This document shows positions 45,182 to 58,011 of a DNA stretch of 64,000 bases, piece by piece. Under the pieces are notes generated by a model. That model saw only the letters and a list, made by a program, of their open reading frames with translations. It searched no databases and was not told the origin of the DNA. The DNA lies in contig CM068318.1 in assembly GCA_034766995.1 (NCBI GenBank), forward strand, positions 6,938,501 to 7,002,500, written 5' to 3'. Made by a program: the position numbers and the translations under genes. The first letter of the stretch is position 1, and each line of letters opens with the position of its first letter. The DNA is from Acanthacorydalis orientalis. Its lineage: Eukaryota; Arthropoda; Insecta; Megaloptera; Corydalidae.

Positions 45182-45870
45182 TTAAAAGTATTCATTAGGC
45201 AGTTATATAACGTTAATTATAAAAAATGAAAATATACATTTTGTAGATATTTCAAGCTATATCCAAACAGTAAAACTTATAAAAACGCTCTAAAAGTTTT
45301 TCAAAAATCAGTATTTAGTTAATTGAAAATAATACAAACCCTTAAAATTGATAACAAAACAAATAATAATACAACAATGAAAAAGAATAGAATAATTGTA
45401 TGAAAATAAAAGTTTTTCAATCAAAAAAAAAATGTATATTAAGCACTAATAAAAATAATTTAAGATAAGTATATTCAAGTTTATAAAATAATTGTTTTAA
45501 AAACATTTTAATAATTTACAAAAAAAGATTCTAAAATAGTAAATGTATCAATTATAAATTTATTGGCTCGAAAAATTACCTAATGTATATTTTTTGTTTC
45601 AGGTAAGAAACAGAAGCTGAATTATTTCATATGGAGATGTTGAACTGTATCGATCAGGTTTGATTTTTAACTGATTTACTATATATTTTAATAAATATTT
45701 TTAAGAAAAAAATTGCAGATTTATATTAAAAAATCCTATTAACTGATATATTCAAACAACGTTCCACTCATTCCACAAATATCAATCATTAAATAGAATA
45801 GAATATTAGTTTAGTATAAAAAAATCTCACAACTCTGCAAAAAAGAAAACGCAATTTTCGTTCACTCATT
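45182..45870. other. A/T-rich stretch, nothing recognisable
   Basis: No gene or family. Confidence 0.55.
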
Positions 45871-45879
45871 TTCCGAAAC

Positions 45880-46200
45880 TGATGATAAAACATTTCAGTA
45901 CGTCGGCGTGAGCCAATTTTCCTAGTTTCTCTTTTGTGAAAATTTACAACTGCGGAAAGAGTTACAATATACCTACCGACCAATATAACATACGCCACTA
46001 TACCGTGGCATGTCGGCTGTTCATTTACCTGGAAGTATGCCAACGTGTGTATTGATCAAGTTTTGATGTACCAAAGGCAATCACCTATGCTGGATGAAAA
46101 TGTTCTTTTCAAACTATAGGAATAGTTTATAGTTGTTACATCTTGAATGCCTGTATTCGCATGGACGTGATATGCGTTCGATCTGACAAACACATAAATT
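45880..46200. promoter_or_regulatory. GC-richer patch; candidate regulatory region
   Basis: AGTACGTCGGCGTGAGCC, ATACCGTGGCATGTCGGC, GGACGTGATATGCGTTCG. An 84-codon minus ORF (45789-46043) crosses it, with a mixed N-terminal half (to about residue 55); it is not recognised, and a coding role is unproven. Confidence 0.2.
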
Positions 46201-46209
46201 TTCTAATAA

Positions 46210-47150
46210 AGTATTTAAAAGTTTCCTACAAAGTTAACTAGAACCACCGATCGTATTTTATGAAAGTTAACTTTTTTTAAGTTATAAAAACAAACTATTA
46301 TAACGATTAAAACTATTATATATTAAACTTCAATAACAATAGTTGTTGTAATAAAAAATATAACTGAGATACTGTACCCAATACTTTTCAATACTTAAAT
46401 ATGTTCTTTTTTTAAATTTTCAAAAGATTTTATACAACATGAAAAAAAAACATAATTTTTGATATTTCTTTTCAATATCAAATAATTAAAATGTATAGAA
46501 TCAAAGTTTTCACTAATTACCAAACTGACAAATTCAAATAACACTTGAATGAAACTTTTATAAATTAATAAATTTCATATAAATAGATTTGTTTGTAATT
46601 ACTGATCAATTTGTTAAGATGATACGGAAACAAATTTCCGATTTCAAATTTAAAACTGGATATACTTGAATTATCATCGAGCTCGAAATATAACATTCCA
46701 CTGCACGAAACGAAAGAAAAATCAAAAATTGTAGCAACAGAGGATTTTCTCTATTATTGACAAAGATTGGATATTTCAAGTATTGTTTGTAGTGGCACTC
46801 GAATGACGAGATTGCTTTTATCCTGGCAATATCAGAAGTTCGGAAGAAGAATTTTATACAAAATATTGGAATATACTCTACTCAGTTATATATATATATA
46901 TATAGTGAACACTCCATGTATTATTAAACACAAGATTGCTCTACATATAAGTACATATACTGTTATATTTATTATATAAACGATAACCATAATAATTATG
47001 TATAATTATTCCTTCATGAAATTTTACTGTCTATAAGATAATAGCTTATACAGCAGGTGCATCGTATAAACGTGTTTATGAACTTGTTAACTATTAGGTT
47101 TTGATAAAGTTTCTAACTCATTAGATGATAATTTTGAACATTCCTGTTTC
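46210..47150. other. A/T-rich stretch, nothing recognisable
   Basis: Short TA tract at 46886-46904. The 70-codon ORF at 46767-46979 runs through it. Confidence 0.55.

Positions 47151-47152
<2 letters not shown>

Positions 47153-47198
<46 letters not shown>
47153..47198. repeat. (TA)n microsatellite
   Basis: About 44 bp of uninterrupted TA. Confidence 0.9.
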
Positions 47199-47199
<1 letters not shown>

Positions 47200-47201
<2 letters not shown>

Positions 47202-48245
47202 GTTAATATATTGACAGTAATTTCTTTTAAAATTACATAAATATATTCTAGGAAAAGACCTTAAATCGCTGCATAATAAATAAAAATAAGTTTAATCAGT
47301 TCTTTGGTAAGTACCAAACAAAAAATGTTACAAAGTGGATTTTGTAGAGCAAATATTTCAGAAAATTCTTTACTTAAAAAATTACCAGAAAAATTAAATG
47401 TAAAACCAGGTATGCCCGTATAATATTATGTTATTTAAATTATCCTACATTAATATCAAAAAGCTAAACGAGCAAACGTAGAATATATATTTATTTTTTT
47501 ATAAAATTATCTATCAGTTTATCATATTTTAGAAATAAATCGTTTTTTTCCAAAACAAGTTTATATATTTTCAAAAATCAATTTTATAGTCCCTCAGAGA
47601 ATACAAAAAAAATATTTTTAATAAAAAAAGGTACAATAATTGAATAATTTTTCATTTTTGATAAGGAAAAATCTATTGAGGAGATACTCATTTCTGAACT
47701 TAAATATAACCGTAATTTCAATAACCATAATGTGAGTTTATTTATTTTTATGCTTTCATAAACATAAACATACAGAAAACAGCAATAACAAAAACCTATA
47801 TAACGCATTCACAAGTTTAAAAATTATCAAAATTTAACTACATACTGTTTGATTTTACCTCTTCAATTGAAAAATAGATCTTGAGTATCAAAATAACATT
47901 TTTCAAGAACACAGAGAAATATATGTGGCAAAATTTATGCTAAAAATAACAATATGGAAGAAGAAAAAAGTATGATTGAAAAACAAATAAAAGCATAATA
48001 ACAAGAGTAAAGAATTTAAAATATAAATAACTATGGCATATATGAAAAAGAGAAGCACCAGATGGACAACAGAAATTAATTTACAGTAAATAAAAATATA
48101 TATACAAGTATAAAAAGTACTAACAAAAACTGTAAGAAATATATTTGAAAATATATTTGAACTATCTGTTAAAAAGAGACACAAGATTGTGGCGATTCGA
48201 AAAATGGAACTGGTTTTTATACAATATCTACATAGATCTTCAAAA
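47200..48245. other. A/T-rich stretch, nothing recognisable
   Basis: Minus ORFs at 47584-47808 and 47903-48184 are Phe/Ile-rich low-complexity frames and not credible genes. Confidence 0.55.
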
Positions 48246-48248
48246 ACT

Positions 48249-48270
48249 ATTATATATATATATATATAGT
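48249..48270. repeat. (TA)n microsatellite
   Basis: About 20 bp of TA. Confidence 0.85.
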
Positions 48271-48343
48271 TGTAATATTTTTATTTGTTTTGTTATACAA
48301 TTATTAAATATATTTAGTTATTTTTAGAAATGACAATGAAGTT

Positions 48344-48362
48344 TATACATATATATATATAC

Positions 48363-48438
<76 letters not shown>
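48344..48438. repeat. (TA)n/(CATATA)n array ending in (TG)n
   Basis: About 75 bp of TA with four TACATATA interruptions, then about 16 bp of TG. Confidence 0.9.
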
Positions 48439-49020
48439 CGTTTAGCACAGTGTTCATTGAGGACAATATGAAAAAAAAATCAAAAAGTATATTCTTATCT
48501 TTCCAACCGAAAGAAAAGTATCCACCGAAAAAAAATTCCTCGAACCGTTACGATAATATCAAAGACTCATACAAACGCGAACATATGACACATAGACAGA
48601 ACGGCTCAGATACAGTTTACCAGTTACACAAACTCTTGAAAAGAATATGTGCGCGAGTAGGAAGTAACTGGCACGAAAATCTACAGTTCAGTACATCGAA
48701 AAATACTAGTCGAATTTCACCAGACGCTTTCTTATACATTCCCGTTCGCTGTTTTTTATACCCCCTCACTTCTATACAATGATTCGATATCAAATAGCAA
48801 TAAATCTTGGCGAGTTTCACAACTTTTGTTTTGTTTCCCTTTTTACTTGCGTTCGTTCACAGTTCGATAATTTATGGGACGGACAATGATTTATAATATT
48901 AAATAGAGTGTTAACGTCCATGCTTAAATACTGTTTTTTATGATAGGAAATGAGCTATCAAACCAGTCCGTATACGAACTAACGATCAAAACATGCGACC
49001 CGGTTCTACAATGAGTCGGA
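48430..49020. promoter_or_regulatory. GC-richer island; candidate regulatory region or exon
   Basis: Mixed composition with CpGs (CTCGAACCGTTACG, GTGCGCGAGTAGG, CGGACAATG, GCGACCCGG). The forward frame from an ATG at 48468 to TGA at 48780-48782 gives about 104 basic residues outside the TA tract, with no recognised domain. The long upstream extension of that frame is TA repeat and should be ignored. Confidence 0.25.
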
Positions 49021-49062
49021 ACATAAAACATTTATACATTATATTGCAGAAAAACATTTAAG

Positions 49063-49112
49063 TATATATATATATATATATATATATACATTTATATATA
49101 TATATATATATG
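49063..49112. repeat. (TA)n microsatellite, interrupted by TACATT
   Basis: About 48 bp of TA-type repeat. Confidence 0.9.
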
Positions 49113-50890
49113 TACCTAAACATAATAATTTGAAAACATACAAGACATTTCAGTTCACTTCAAAATCAAACAATATTTTTTTAATAACAATTGAGATATC
49201 CTAAAAAATTATATTCAAACTCATGACAAATGAATCAAATATATGTTCTTGTCAAAGATTGAAAAATATCTTCCTTTTGAATGTATGAATTTTCTATTAA
49301 ATTTTTTCAGCAATTTATATATATATGATCAATAAATTATAGTCGAAAATTCAAATAAAAATTTATAACAAAAAAGAATTTCTTATGAATGCTATTCAAG
49401 ACAAATCTTATAGAAAACCATGTTTATTACATTTCATGTCTGACCAGTGAATAAATATTTTAATAAAGAAAATATTTTTGAAAGTATTTCAAATATGAAC
49501 CTTTTGGAGAGCACAACAAATTATTTTCAATTTTTTTATGTGATGTAGCTTCATATATCTATTATCTATGTTTATAAATTCAAAATGAGAATTACACCCT
49601 TCTGAGGCAAACCTAATAAATAAATATAAAAGAAATTTGATTTTTCAAATTGTTCTTTACGAAATTAATTAATAAACAATGTATTTAAAGTACATAACTA
49701 CTTTCTTCTGATTTCTTATCATTTTAAAAAAATCTAACCTAAAACCTAAAAATATTGAAACTCTGTATGAAAACTTTTAACCACATTTTTAGATAAAAAG
49801 TACAATTTTATTAAGTAAATTAACACGATTATTATAACAACACATCACGAAGCATTCTTCTATCAAAATTTTTAATAAGAAATTAATATCTATTTTGATA
49901 CCTTGATAGAACTGATATCGAATTGTGGATTAGTGTATCAGAATAGATAATAATTAGTGAATATTTCAATAAAAGAAAAATTTATAAAATATAAAGTTAA
50001 TTATTTTATATCAGTAAATTAGCGTACCATTCTTAAGTTTATCTTTTTCATTAATACATTTTTCTACATTTCATAATTCTTAAAATAAAAAAATGAATAA
50101 ATACATATATATATATATATATATATAGAAGTATATTTTTTTATATAAAAAATATTTTATATTAAAGTTTACTTTATTACTTTATCAGAAATTTAAACAG
50201 ATCAAAGTGTTTTTTAAAAAATATTTTTCATTCAATATTTCAATAATAAATATTTTAATTTATTAATGATTAATATTTCTTTTAGACATAAAGCTAAGCA
50301 TATACAAATTTTACAAAGATAATTTAATAAATATTCATAATTAATTAGAAAGATCTGCGCAATGTCATAAATATGACATACTGTATATCAACTCGACACT
50401 TGCTAAAATATTAATTAAATTCATATAATTAAATAATGAATTTCATATGAACTCTGTTTCTATTATATTGTAATTTATGTAAATGTAGTTAAATGTGTGA
50501 AGGTTTTATAATAATATTGTATTATTTTGAATAACAATTAGTTTTATATTAAAATTAACTTGTAATTCACTAGTTTTTTTCAGTTAATTTCAAAATTTGA
50601 ATGGCATTCTATCTTAGAACCGATGAATGCTATTTTAACACTAAATTTAATATAAAATATTTGGTTTTTAATTTCGAAAAATAGTTTTCTCGCCAAAAAA
50701 AGTATATTTCTTAAATTGTAAAATGTACATCAATGTAATAAAACTGACTTTTGAATCAAATAAAGTTATTCGTACAACAATATATCAACGCATATAAGGA
50801 CAATTGAAAACTTGGAAAGATATTTGAAAGTAAATAATAAATTCCATTCTCGCTTTGTGTCGAAACAACATTTCAATTAAATTGATTAAA
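49113..50890. other. A/T-rich stretch, nothing recognisable
   Basis: TA tract at 50102-50128. No gene, island or known family. Confidence 0.6.
50102..50128. repeat. (TA)n microsatellite
   Basis: About 26 bp of TA. Confidence 0.85.
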
Positions 50891-50899
50891 CGATAAATA

Positions 50900-51180
50900 A
50901 TAATGTTTTATTATTTCGTACGGTATGAAACATCCACGCGAATATTTTTTTTCATCTAGACAGTTTTCCAATTTTCTAAGAACATATGTTTCAAGTGTTC
51001 TGTGTCGTTTGTTCTCCAGTAGGTACGGTTACGTCGAAATCGTTTCTGTATTCCAAGACAGTCTCGGTTCATGTCCCGATGGTGTAATTTTGACAGGCTA
51101 CTCTGCCACTGCTTCAACTTGGTATTTGTCTTAAAAGATAACTTCGCTCCATTGCGGATATGAAGCTTATTCCTTTCTTA
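50900..51180. promoter_or_regulatory. GC-richer patch with a 69-codon ORF
   Basis: GGTACGGTTACGTCG, CAGTCTCGGTTCATGTCCCG and CTACTCTGCCACTGCTTC. A plus frame with an ATG at 50925 ends in TAA at 51132-51134. Its C-terminal half is Ser/Thr/Gly-rich and unlike the TA-derived frames. No family recognised. Confidence 0.2.
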
Positions 51181-51184
51181 TTCT

Positions 51185-52475
51185 CCAGACACTTTTCAAA
51201 TGTATTAAAAGTTTAATAATTAATGAACATGCAGACGTGTATACATAACAATTTATACACAACGGCGATATTACTTAAATGTAGATTTTAATATATCCCG
51301 TTCATAATTTATGTTTTATTTCTGTGTATAAATTATAAGAAAACAAATCGGGTTTTCAATCGAAAATGAAATATTTTTATAGTTTTCTGAAAGACAGTTT
51401 CGACAACATGCTTTTCATATCTTAAAATATTGCAGCAATCTTTCAAATAAATTCATATCAATTTTAAAAATAACATTTTGTCATCCAATCATCATTATAT
51501 AAATAGTTTGATTTTTTCATTAATTATTTTTTCTTTATTAGGTTTTCTTCTTAAAATCTGGATAAAACTCACTTGCTATTTAAATAGGAATATATCCGAG
51601 ATATTTATATATTCCTTAATATCTTTTTCAAATATTCATATTGTGAAAACACAAATATAATATGACCAATTCTTAAAAAAGTCAATATATTTGATTAAAT
51701 TTATTTTCCTTTTTCTAAATCAACTCTTATCATAACCATTATTTGTCTTAAATGAATGTGCCTTCATATTCATCTTCAGCTCGCTGTCATATCTATTTTT
51801 AGTCATATCAAATTTCTTTCATTCTAATTTTGTTCCTTTTCAAATTCTACTCCTTTTCATTAACAAAACGTGTTCAAATAAGACTAAATTTACTTTTCAA
51901 TAAAGTCTTGTATAGTTCGTATTATATTTATATGTTAATTAATCTGAGCATTGTGTAATATTTTTTAATTTAATCAATTTAAATCTTTATCAGAAAAAAC
52001 AATACTAAAAGTGTTTTTATCACTTTTTGTATTCATTTCACATTCTTTATCGATATATATTAAATATCTTTTACTGTAGATATAACTGTTCTTATTTTTT
52101 TCTTTAATATCTTTTTACAATAAAAGAAAACCTAGAGAACTTATTCTGTATTTGAGATTATTACCTTTATAAAATAAAAAAAAGCAAGAAAAAAATATAT
52201 AAATTCAGTACACTTCCAAAAGTTCATAGGTAACCGCAAAAATAGTTACATTTTTTGAATAATAAATTAATACACGTTGAAATAAACAATAATATGAAAA
52301 ATATCCAGAATAAAAGAATGAGTTATTGAAGGTGTGTTGAAAAAGGTATTTAAATATAGGAATTAGAATTATTTAAGGAAGACTCAGTTTAGAGAAATAT
52401 ATTTTTTTGTATATTAAAGTATTTATTATTTGTAAAATTAATGCTATCTAAACCATAAAAATTATTTAATAAATC
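51185..52475. other. A/T-rich stretch, nothing recognisable
   Basis: No gene or family. Confidence 0.6.
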
Positions 52476-52479
52476 TAGA

Positions 52480-52625
52480 TAAGATTTTTCTGTATCTTAA
52501 CTCTCTATAGAAACTAGTATTTTAATCGAAATTATAAGACGTAATAAATTAAAATGATCAATAATCAATTATTCAAGTATTTTTGATCATGAAAATGTTT
52601 GTGGTTTGTCTAGAATATATTAGAC
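52480..52625 (+). repeat. Foldback-family (B) right half
   Basis: TCTGTATCTTAACTCTCTAT (centre landmark), then AAATGATCAATAATCAATTA, TTCAAGTATTTTTGATCATG, TGTGGTTTGTC. Confidence 0.6.
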
Positions 52626-52629
52626 AATA

Positions 52630-53520
52630 TTTGAATTGTGCACAGGATTAAACTAATTATATTTTCAAGAAGAATGTTTTCCTTTCTCTAACAAACAACT
52701 ACTTAGAATTTTAAGAGATTATCTAAGCTAGTTACAAACTTTAAAAAAATATTTTTTCTCTGAATACACATCGAACACAAACACACACACACATATTTTT
52801 CATTATCTTGTTCACACTTCAAATATTCATTTGATAAAAAATTTTTCCTAACTGTTTAATTTGGACAATTCCTTTCTTTTCTACACATTGTAAGTACATT
52901 TTTTTATTCTATATCCTACTTATTACATATTTATATATATATATATATATATATGAATATTAATTAACGACTATATAATATTATATTCAGTTAATGAATT
53001 GAAAAAACTAATTAATTGTAAATTAAATGTAATCTAAAAGTAATTATTGTTTTAACTAATGAAAATTTACTGTACATGTTTTACATATCTCATTACATTT
53101 ACATAAACTATGTAAAATATAATATGATGAAAATTGATACGAAATTTCTGATTTAATTACACGCATATTTAATTAATGTCCTGATATGTATATTGTTAAC
53201 AAAAATGTATCAAGTTCATAATCAATTTTCAATTAATAATCGTCATTTATACATGTAAAATAATTAAAGCCAGAATATAAACTACGGCAAATATAAAAAT
53301 AAAAATAATAAAGCCAAAGTATTGCAGAATTCATGTTTTAATTACATTATTGTAGTTATACACTTTTTTCAATGGTTAATTCTTCATTCTGTGAATAAAT
53401 TTTATATTTTTTTCGAATTCTGAGATTTTATACAATTGAAAACCCTTTTTAATGCAAACATCCGATTTTAAAGTACATAACGTTGAATCAACTGAATCCA
53501 GACTTAATTAATGAACATAA
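52630..53520. other. A/T-rich stretch with a TA tract
   Basis: TA tract at 52931-52954 and a short ACACACACACAC near 52780. No gene. Confidence 0.6.
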
Positions 53521-53529
53521 ACATTCGTT

Positions 53530-53840
53530 GAAGATCCCTAATATCCACATCTAACGTGTTCACATCTGTGAAACAATTGCATACCCTTGTAGAATCACTG
53601 TCTTGAGCATTTTGGATGTTACTAGAAGGTAACCGGCGAGAATGGTCGTTAAATCAAATGTAAATGAACTCACACTTCTGACGATAACGACCCTCAAGGT
53701 AGACTGATATACATGGTCATCTACTTGATTTCAATCACGGTTAGTGCAACTACACCTGAGACTAATTATTCGACGAGAGTGTCAAGATTATGTTAATGGT
53801 AGTGTACTTGAAGCGAGAATGTCTTGAAGAACATTAGCGG
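53530..53840. promoter_or_regulatory. GC-richer island; candidate regulatory region
   Basis: GTTACTAGAAGGTAACCGGC, GACGATAACGACCCTCAAGG, CTACACCTGAGAC, CGACGAGAGTGTC. No extended open frame; base composition is well mixed over 300 bp. Confidence 0.3.
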
Positions 53841-53849
53841 AATATCAAA

Positions 53850-55035
53850 TACTTTTTTATTCGTTTAGTTTTTAAGTATCTTTATTCTCAAAACGTTTTC
53901 AAGTCTTGTACGTTCAAAAAGGATTTTAACAAACATTTATTCGCAATTTAAAAAACGATCGTAGAATAACATAAATGTAATCTTTATTTAGTTAACTCTG
54001 CTATCTTTTGGTATATTTCATTTATTTTTATTTCATGTTTTAGTTCTTTAATAAATTTATCAAAAACAAAACTGAACTTTGAATGAAATATTCAATCTAT
54101 TAATTAGAGATTTAAGAACTTATAAAACCTAAAAAATATCTTTTTATATAAATTCGTTAAATATAATCTATTAAATGTAAAAAAGAATTCTGTGCCTTTA
54201 TATTGAAAAATCAAAACTCTATTTTAAATTAGATTATATAGAATATATAAAAATATATATCAAAAAAAAGAAATATATAAAAACTTATAGAATTTTGACA
54301 TTTTAAAAAAAACTGGACAAAAATATTGATCTATGAATAAATTTGAATAATATTAAGATAAATATATTATTTTACTTTATATTTTCACTTTCATACATTG
54401 AAGATTTCATAAATATTTTTATTGGTAATCTTTTAATTAATTTACAAATAATTATTATATTTTATGAATATTTATTGAATTCTCTATTTTAAATATCTAT
54501 TTCAAAATTTTACAGTATGTTAGATAAAAAATATAATAAGTAAAATTATTTACTTCAAAATTTAGAAATAGAAAGTTAAATAAATACACAAGAAAAAAAC
54601 ATTAAAAATATATTTTCATTAGTAATGTAAAGTGCTTCAGAAATTTTTTTGTTAAAAAAAATATAGGTTAGAATAATTTAATATTAAATAATTTTTCGGT
54701 GAATTTTATCTCCTAAATTTATTTTATAATATTTCACGCAAATTAGCAGCGATTACTGTTTTTCCAAATAATTGATGACCACCGTTTGTCCTGTTACATA
54801 AATTCCATAGATCTTTGGTTACATAATTTTCACAAATCAATTAAAATAAATATCGATAGCCAGTTTCGCGGAATAACAACAAAAAATTAATCAAGGAAAA
54901 TGTACGTTTGGAAAAAGTTAATAGCGTTTATAAACAATGGCGTGTTCGACATCAATAAACATATCTGTAAAACAATAAATGTCTCGTTTGACACATAAAC
55001 AATTCGATTTTCAGACACAAAATAAATAAATAAAC
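53850..55035. other. A/T-rich stretch with one small mariner-end relic
   Basis: Only the short relic at 54181-54232 is recognisable. Confidence 0.55.
54181..54232 (+). mobile_element. Mariner-family 5' subterminal fragment
   Basis: AAAAGAATTCTGTGCCTTTA, TATTGAAAAATCAAAACTCT, ATTTTAAATTAG, collinear with element positions about 10-65. Confidence 0.45.
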
Positions 55036-55039
55036 AGAG

Positions 55040-55340
55040 GGAAAAAAATGGGAAAGTTTTCAACCACCGCAACACACATACACGCCGAGCAATTATTTCA
55101 CCCTGTCGATGTGTTTCTGCTCTTTTTTTATATTTTATACGAGAGAACTTGTCATAGAGTTTTTTTTTGTTGCGACCAGTTCGAAAACTGTCAGTGATGT
55201 AACAAAGTTTTTTTTAACGTCACTGGGGACAAGAGTCCGATCACAGTATTTATCAAACTTCACCATTCGTTTGTTATTGAATTCATGTTGACCAACTAAC
55301 GAGGCTTTTTTCATTCGATCGAACGTTCAATAATTATATG
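55040..55340. promoter_or_regulatory. Weak GC-richer patch
   Basis: CAACCACCGCAACACACATA, ACACGCCGAGCAATT, ACGTCACTGGGGACAAGAG. ORFs at 54887-55075 (minus) and 55109-55291 (plus) touch it but are unsupported. Confidence 0.2.
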
Positions 55341-55344
55341 AAGA

Positions 55345-55780
55345 CACATTCAGAAATATATATATATAAACATTTCGAATCAATATTAAATTTCCAGCAG
55401 TATATTCAAGGAATAATACTGAATAATTTCGTACAAAATGAAATAAATATTTTATAAACATTTTATTACGCTGTAAAACCGACCTTACAAAATATAAATA
55501 TGGAAATCTACATTAAGAAAAACTTAATATTTTCACAGCGGAAAAAATAACTCAAAAGCGTTTTTTTTATTTCAATAAAAAGTTTAATAATTTGTAAATG
55601 TATTTTTGTGGTCTGTTGATTTTTTAATATCGTATACGTTAAATTAGATTATTTTTTAAAAAAAATTATCGGTAAAATTATATACATTTTAAATGGAAAT
55701 TTATAATTAAATTAAATAACGCTACAAAATTTAACTAAATAAATATTTAAGAATTTCCTCTATATTTATTTATATTTTTT
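55345..55780. other. A/T-rich stretch, nothing recognisable
   Basis: No feature seen apart from a short TATATATATA near 55360. Confidence 0.6.
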
Positions 55781-55783
55781 ATA

Positions 55784-56218
55784 TACAGTCTGTCCGAATA
55801 CTTTTCAGAAGGATTTTAAATAAATTGTTATCTTCGATTATTTTTTTTATTTGATATTATTCGAAATATGATCCAAATACATGAATAGTCTTATATAATA
55901 GAGGTTATAAAGAGTTTCAAATAATTTCTGAATATCATTTTTATCGATTACTACCTTTAAATGTCGCCAATTTCAATGCCAGTGGATTTCATTTTCAATT
56001 TCAGTTTAGGTAACAAAAACGGTAATGATATTATGAACAAGAAGTACATATAAGAAAGTTATTAACAACCACTACAATTTAGAAGACTAAAATTTTCAAA
56101 AAGAAATAAATGTGTCTAGATATCCTTACTAATTATCCCCATTTGGTCTCATCCCCAAAAATTCCCTAATTCAGCAATAAGAAAAAAAGTTCTGTTTATA
56201 TTTGACTGACCCTCGTAC
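55784..56218. mobile_element. Possible degenerate DNA-transposon remnant
   Basis: TACAGTCTGTCCGAATACTT on the left and ATTTGACTGACCCTCGTA on the right look like transposon ends bounded by TA, and the interior includes a more complex stretch (CCCCATTTGGTCTCATCCCC). The two ends match each other poorly, so they may belong to different elements. Confidence 0.3.
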
Positions 56219-56295
56219 AATAATAATTATCTTGTGTATTAGATTCATGAATTTCACTTTTTAAATTTTTCAAAAATTTCTATAATAGTCAATAA

Positions 56296-56298
<3 letters not shown>

Positions 56299-56339
<41 letters not shown>
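56299..56339. repeat. (TA)n microsatellite
   Basis: About 40 bp of uninterrupted TA. Confidence 0.9.
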
Positions 56340-56340
<1 letters not shown>

Positions 56341-56499
56341 AAATAATCTTTAAGAATACAAATGTTCAGCTACCATTATAATGTGTAAAAAGTATCTGCT
56401 TAGACAGAAAAATACTTGTAGGTATAAATGTTCTGCAAGTCGAAACGTAACACCACTAATTAAAACCCAGATATGTAATTAACAAAGATTACAATAACG

Positions 56500-56900
56500 T
56501 ATAATACCTCTATACCGAAAATTCGATACCGGATAAATTAACATTCTTTCATATCTGTAATCTTATTCCTCTCGCCATACGAAAAAAAAACTTTCCGCCA
56601 TCAAAGTTTTCGGAATTCGCTTTTATTCCAATTTCATCGATGTAATCGCGAACCGTAAGCGTATCATAGTATTATAAATTCTTGTCCCAATAAGACGCAG
56701 CAGTCAAAACTAACGATTCCAATTCAGTTTTATTTCTAAAGACTTGTCAAACTTCGCGAACCAATAATTTCTTTGCTTAACTCTCTGCATGGACTCGGAA
56801 TAAACTCAGTGAGACGTCAGCCGCCGAGTTTACATTTCGATTCAAACTTAATTTGACATATTTAAAATCGATTCAACGATCGTGTATATTCTCGATTTTT
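56500..56900. promoter_or_regulatory. GC-richer island; candidate regulatory region
   Basis: CATCGATGTAATCGCGAACC, GTCCCAATAAGACGCAGCAG, GTGAGACGTCAGCCGCCGAG. No coding frame. Confidence 0.3.
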
Positions 56901-57249
56901 TTTGCATTTCAATGGAATGTTAATGAATCTTGAAAATATTTCGAACCACTTTTTTCAAAGAAAATTCAGTTTATAAAAATATATGTACGCACGTCGATTA
57001 TCAAAGAAATATATAATCAGAACAGAAACTCGCAGAGATGTTAACAGATTTTAAAAATAAAAATTTACTTTGTTATTCAACTGTATTTTTATAAAATTAT
57101 ATTTTAATAGTATTTGTAGGGAATTCTTTTAATAAAATATTATAAAAGTTTATTTAAATCGAATAAAGATTTTCACGGAAAGTTAAATGATTTATTTTAA
57201 ATATAAATCATATTTACAATACAATTCTGACAATATGGCTTAATTAACA

Positions 57250-57540
57250 TTCACAAATAAATTATTTTTTCATCTCACAATTAAAAAAATACATTCCTAG
57301 TCAAAAAGTCTAGTTAGTTACTTATCACTCTTTCATTATTGTTTGTGTGCATTTCTAACGATTTTTTAAATAAATATAAACATTTTTCTATATCTTGGCA
57401 CTCTAAATAAATCGACATCTCAATCAACAATTAAAAATGATCAATAATTTGACAAATTTTAATCAAAGAAATATTTGTAATTTTTGTGACGAAAAAGAAT
57501 TAATTTGTGAAAACAAATCGTATTTTATATAACAGAAACA
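57250..57540. repeat. Foldback element (family B), degenerate full palindrome
   Basis: The left arm runs from AAATTATTTTTTCATCTCAC to TTTGTGTGCATTTCTAACGA. CTATATCTTGGCACTCTAAA is the centre landmark. The right arm reads CAACAATTAAAAATGATCAA, TAATTTGACAAATTTTAATC and TTAATTTGTGAAAAC. Confidence 0.65.
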
Positions 57541-57544
57541 ATAG

Positions 57545-57805
57545 ATATTAAAAATATTTTTGAACTATATTCAAATAAATCTAAGCTTTTAACCAATGAA
57601 TTTTCACTTCTCCGCAAAATATATCTAGTGGAGGAACAATATAAGATAAGGAATTTTTATAGGACACACAGATCCATATTAAATAGCACACAAAAATTCA
57701 AATTAAAAAAAACGTTAGAACATCAATAGATAGTCGAATTTCTTTCAAATAATCATCAATCATTATAGAAAAAAATAAATTCTGGCACAGTTGTTAAATT
57801 TATTT
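57545..57805. other. A/T-rich spacer between two foldback copies
   Basis: Nothing recognisable. Confidence 0.5.
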
Positions 57806-57809
57806 TTTT

Positions 57810-58010
57810 AAACGAATTTTTAACTCATATCCCAATTTTCTTTGTATCACTCTAGATTAGATGTTTCTTTATCTTATCTCTATGAGGAAAATAGAATCTT
57901 CACCAATGATCATAAGTAACATTCAAAAAAAAATATCAATTATCATTTTTGATCAGAAAATAATTCTGGTTTATGATGTGAGTGAATAACTCATTTGTAA
58001 AAGTAAAATA
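57810..58010. repeat. Foldback element (family B), degenerate
   Basis: ACTCATATCCCAATTTTCTT at the left, CTTTATCTTATCTCTATGAG at the centre, then AATTATCATTTTTGATCAGA, TTCTGGTTTATGATGTGAGT and CTCATTTGTAAAAGT. Confidence 0.65.
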
Positions 58011-58011
58011 T

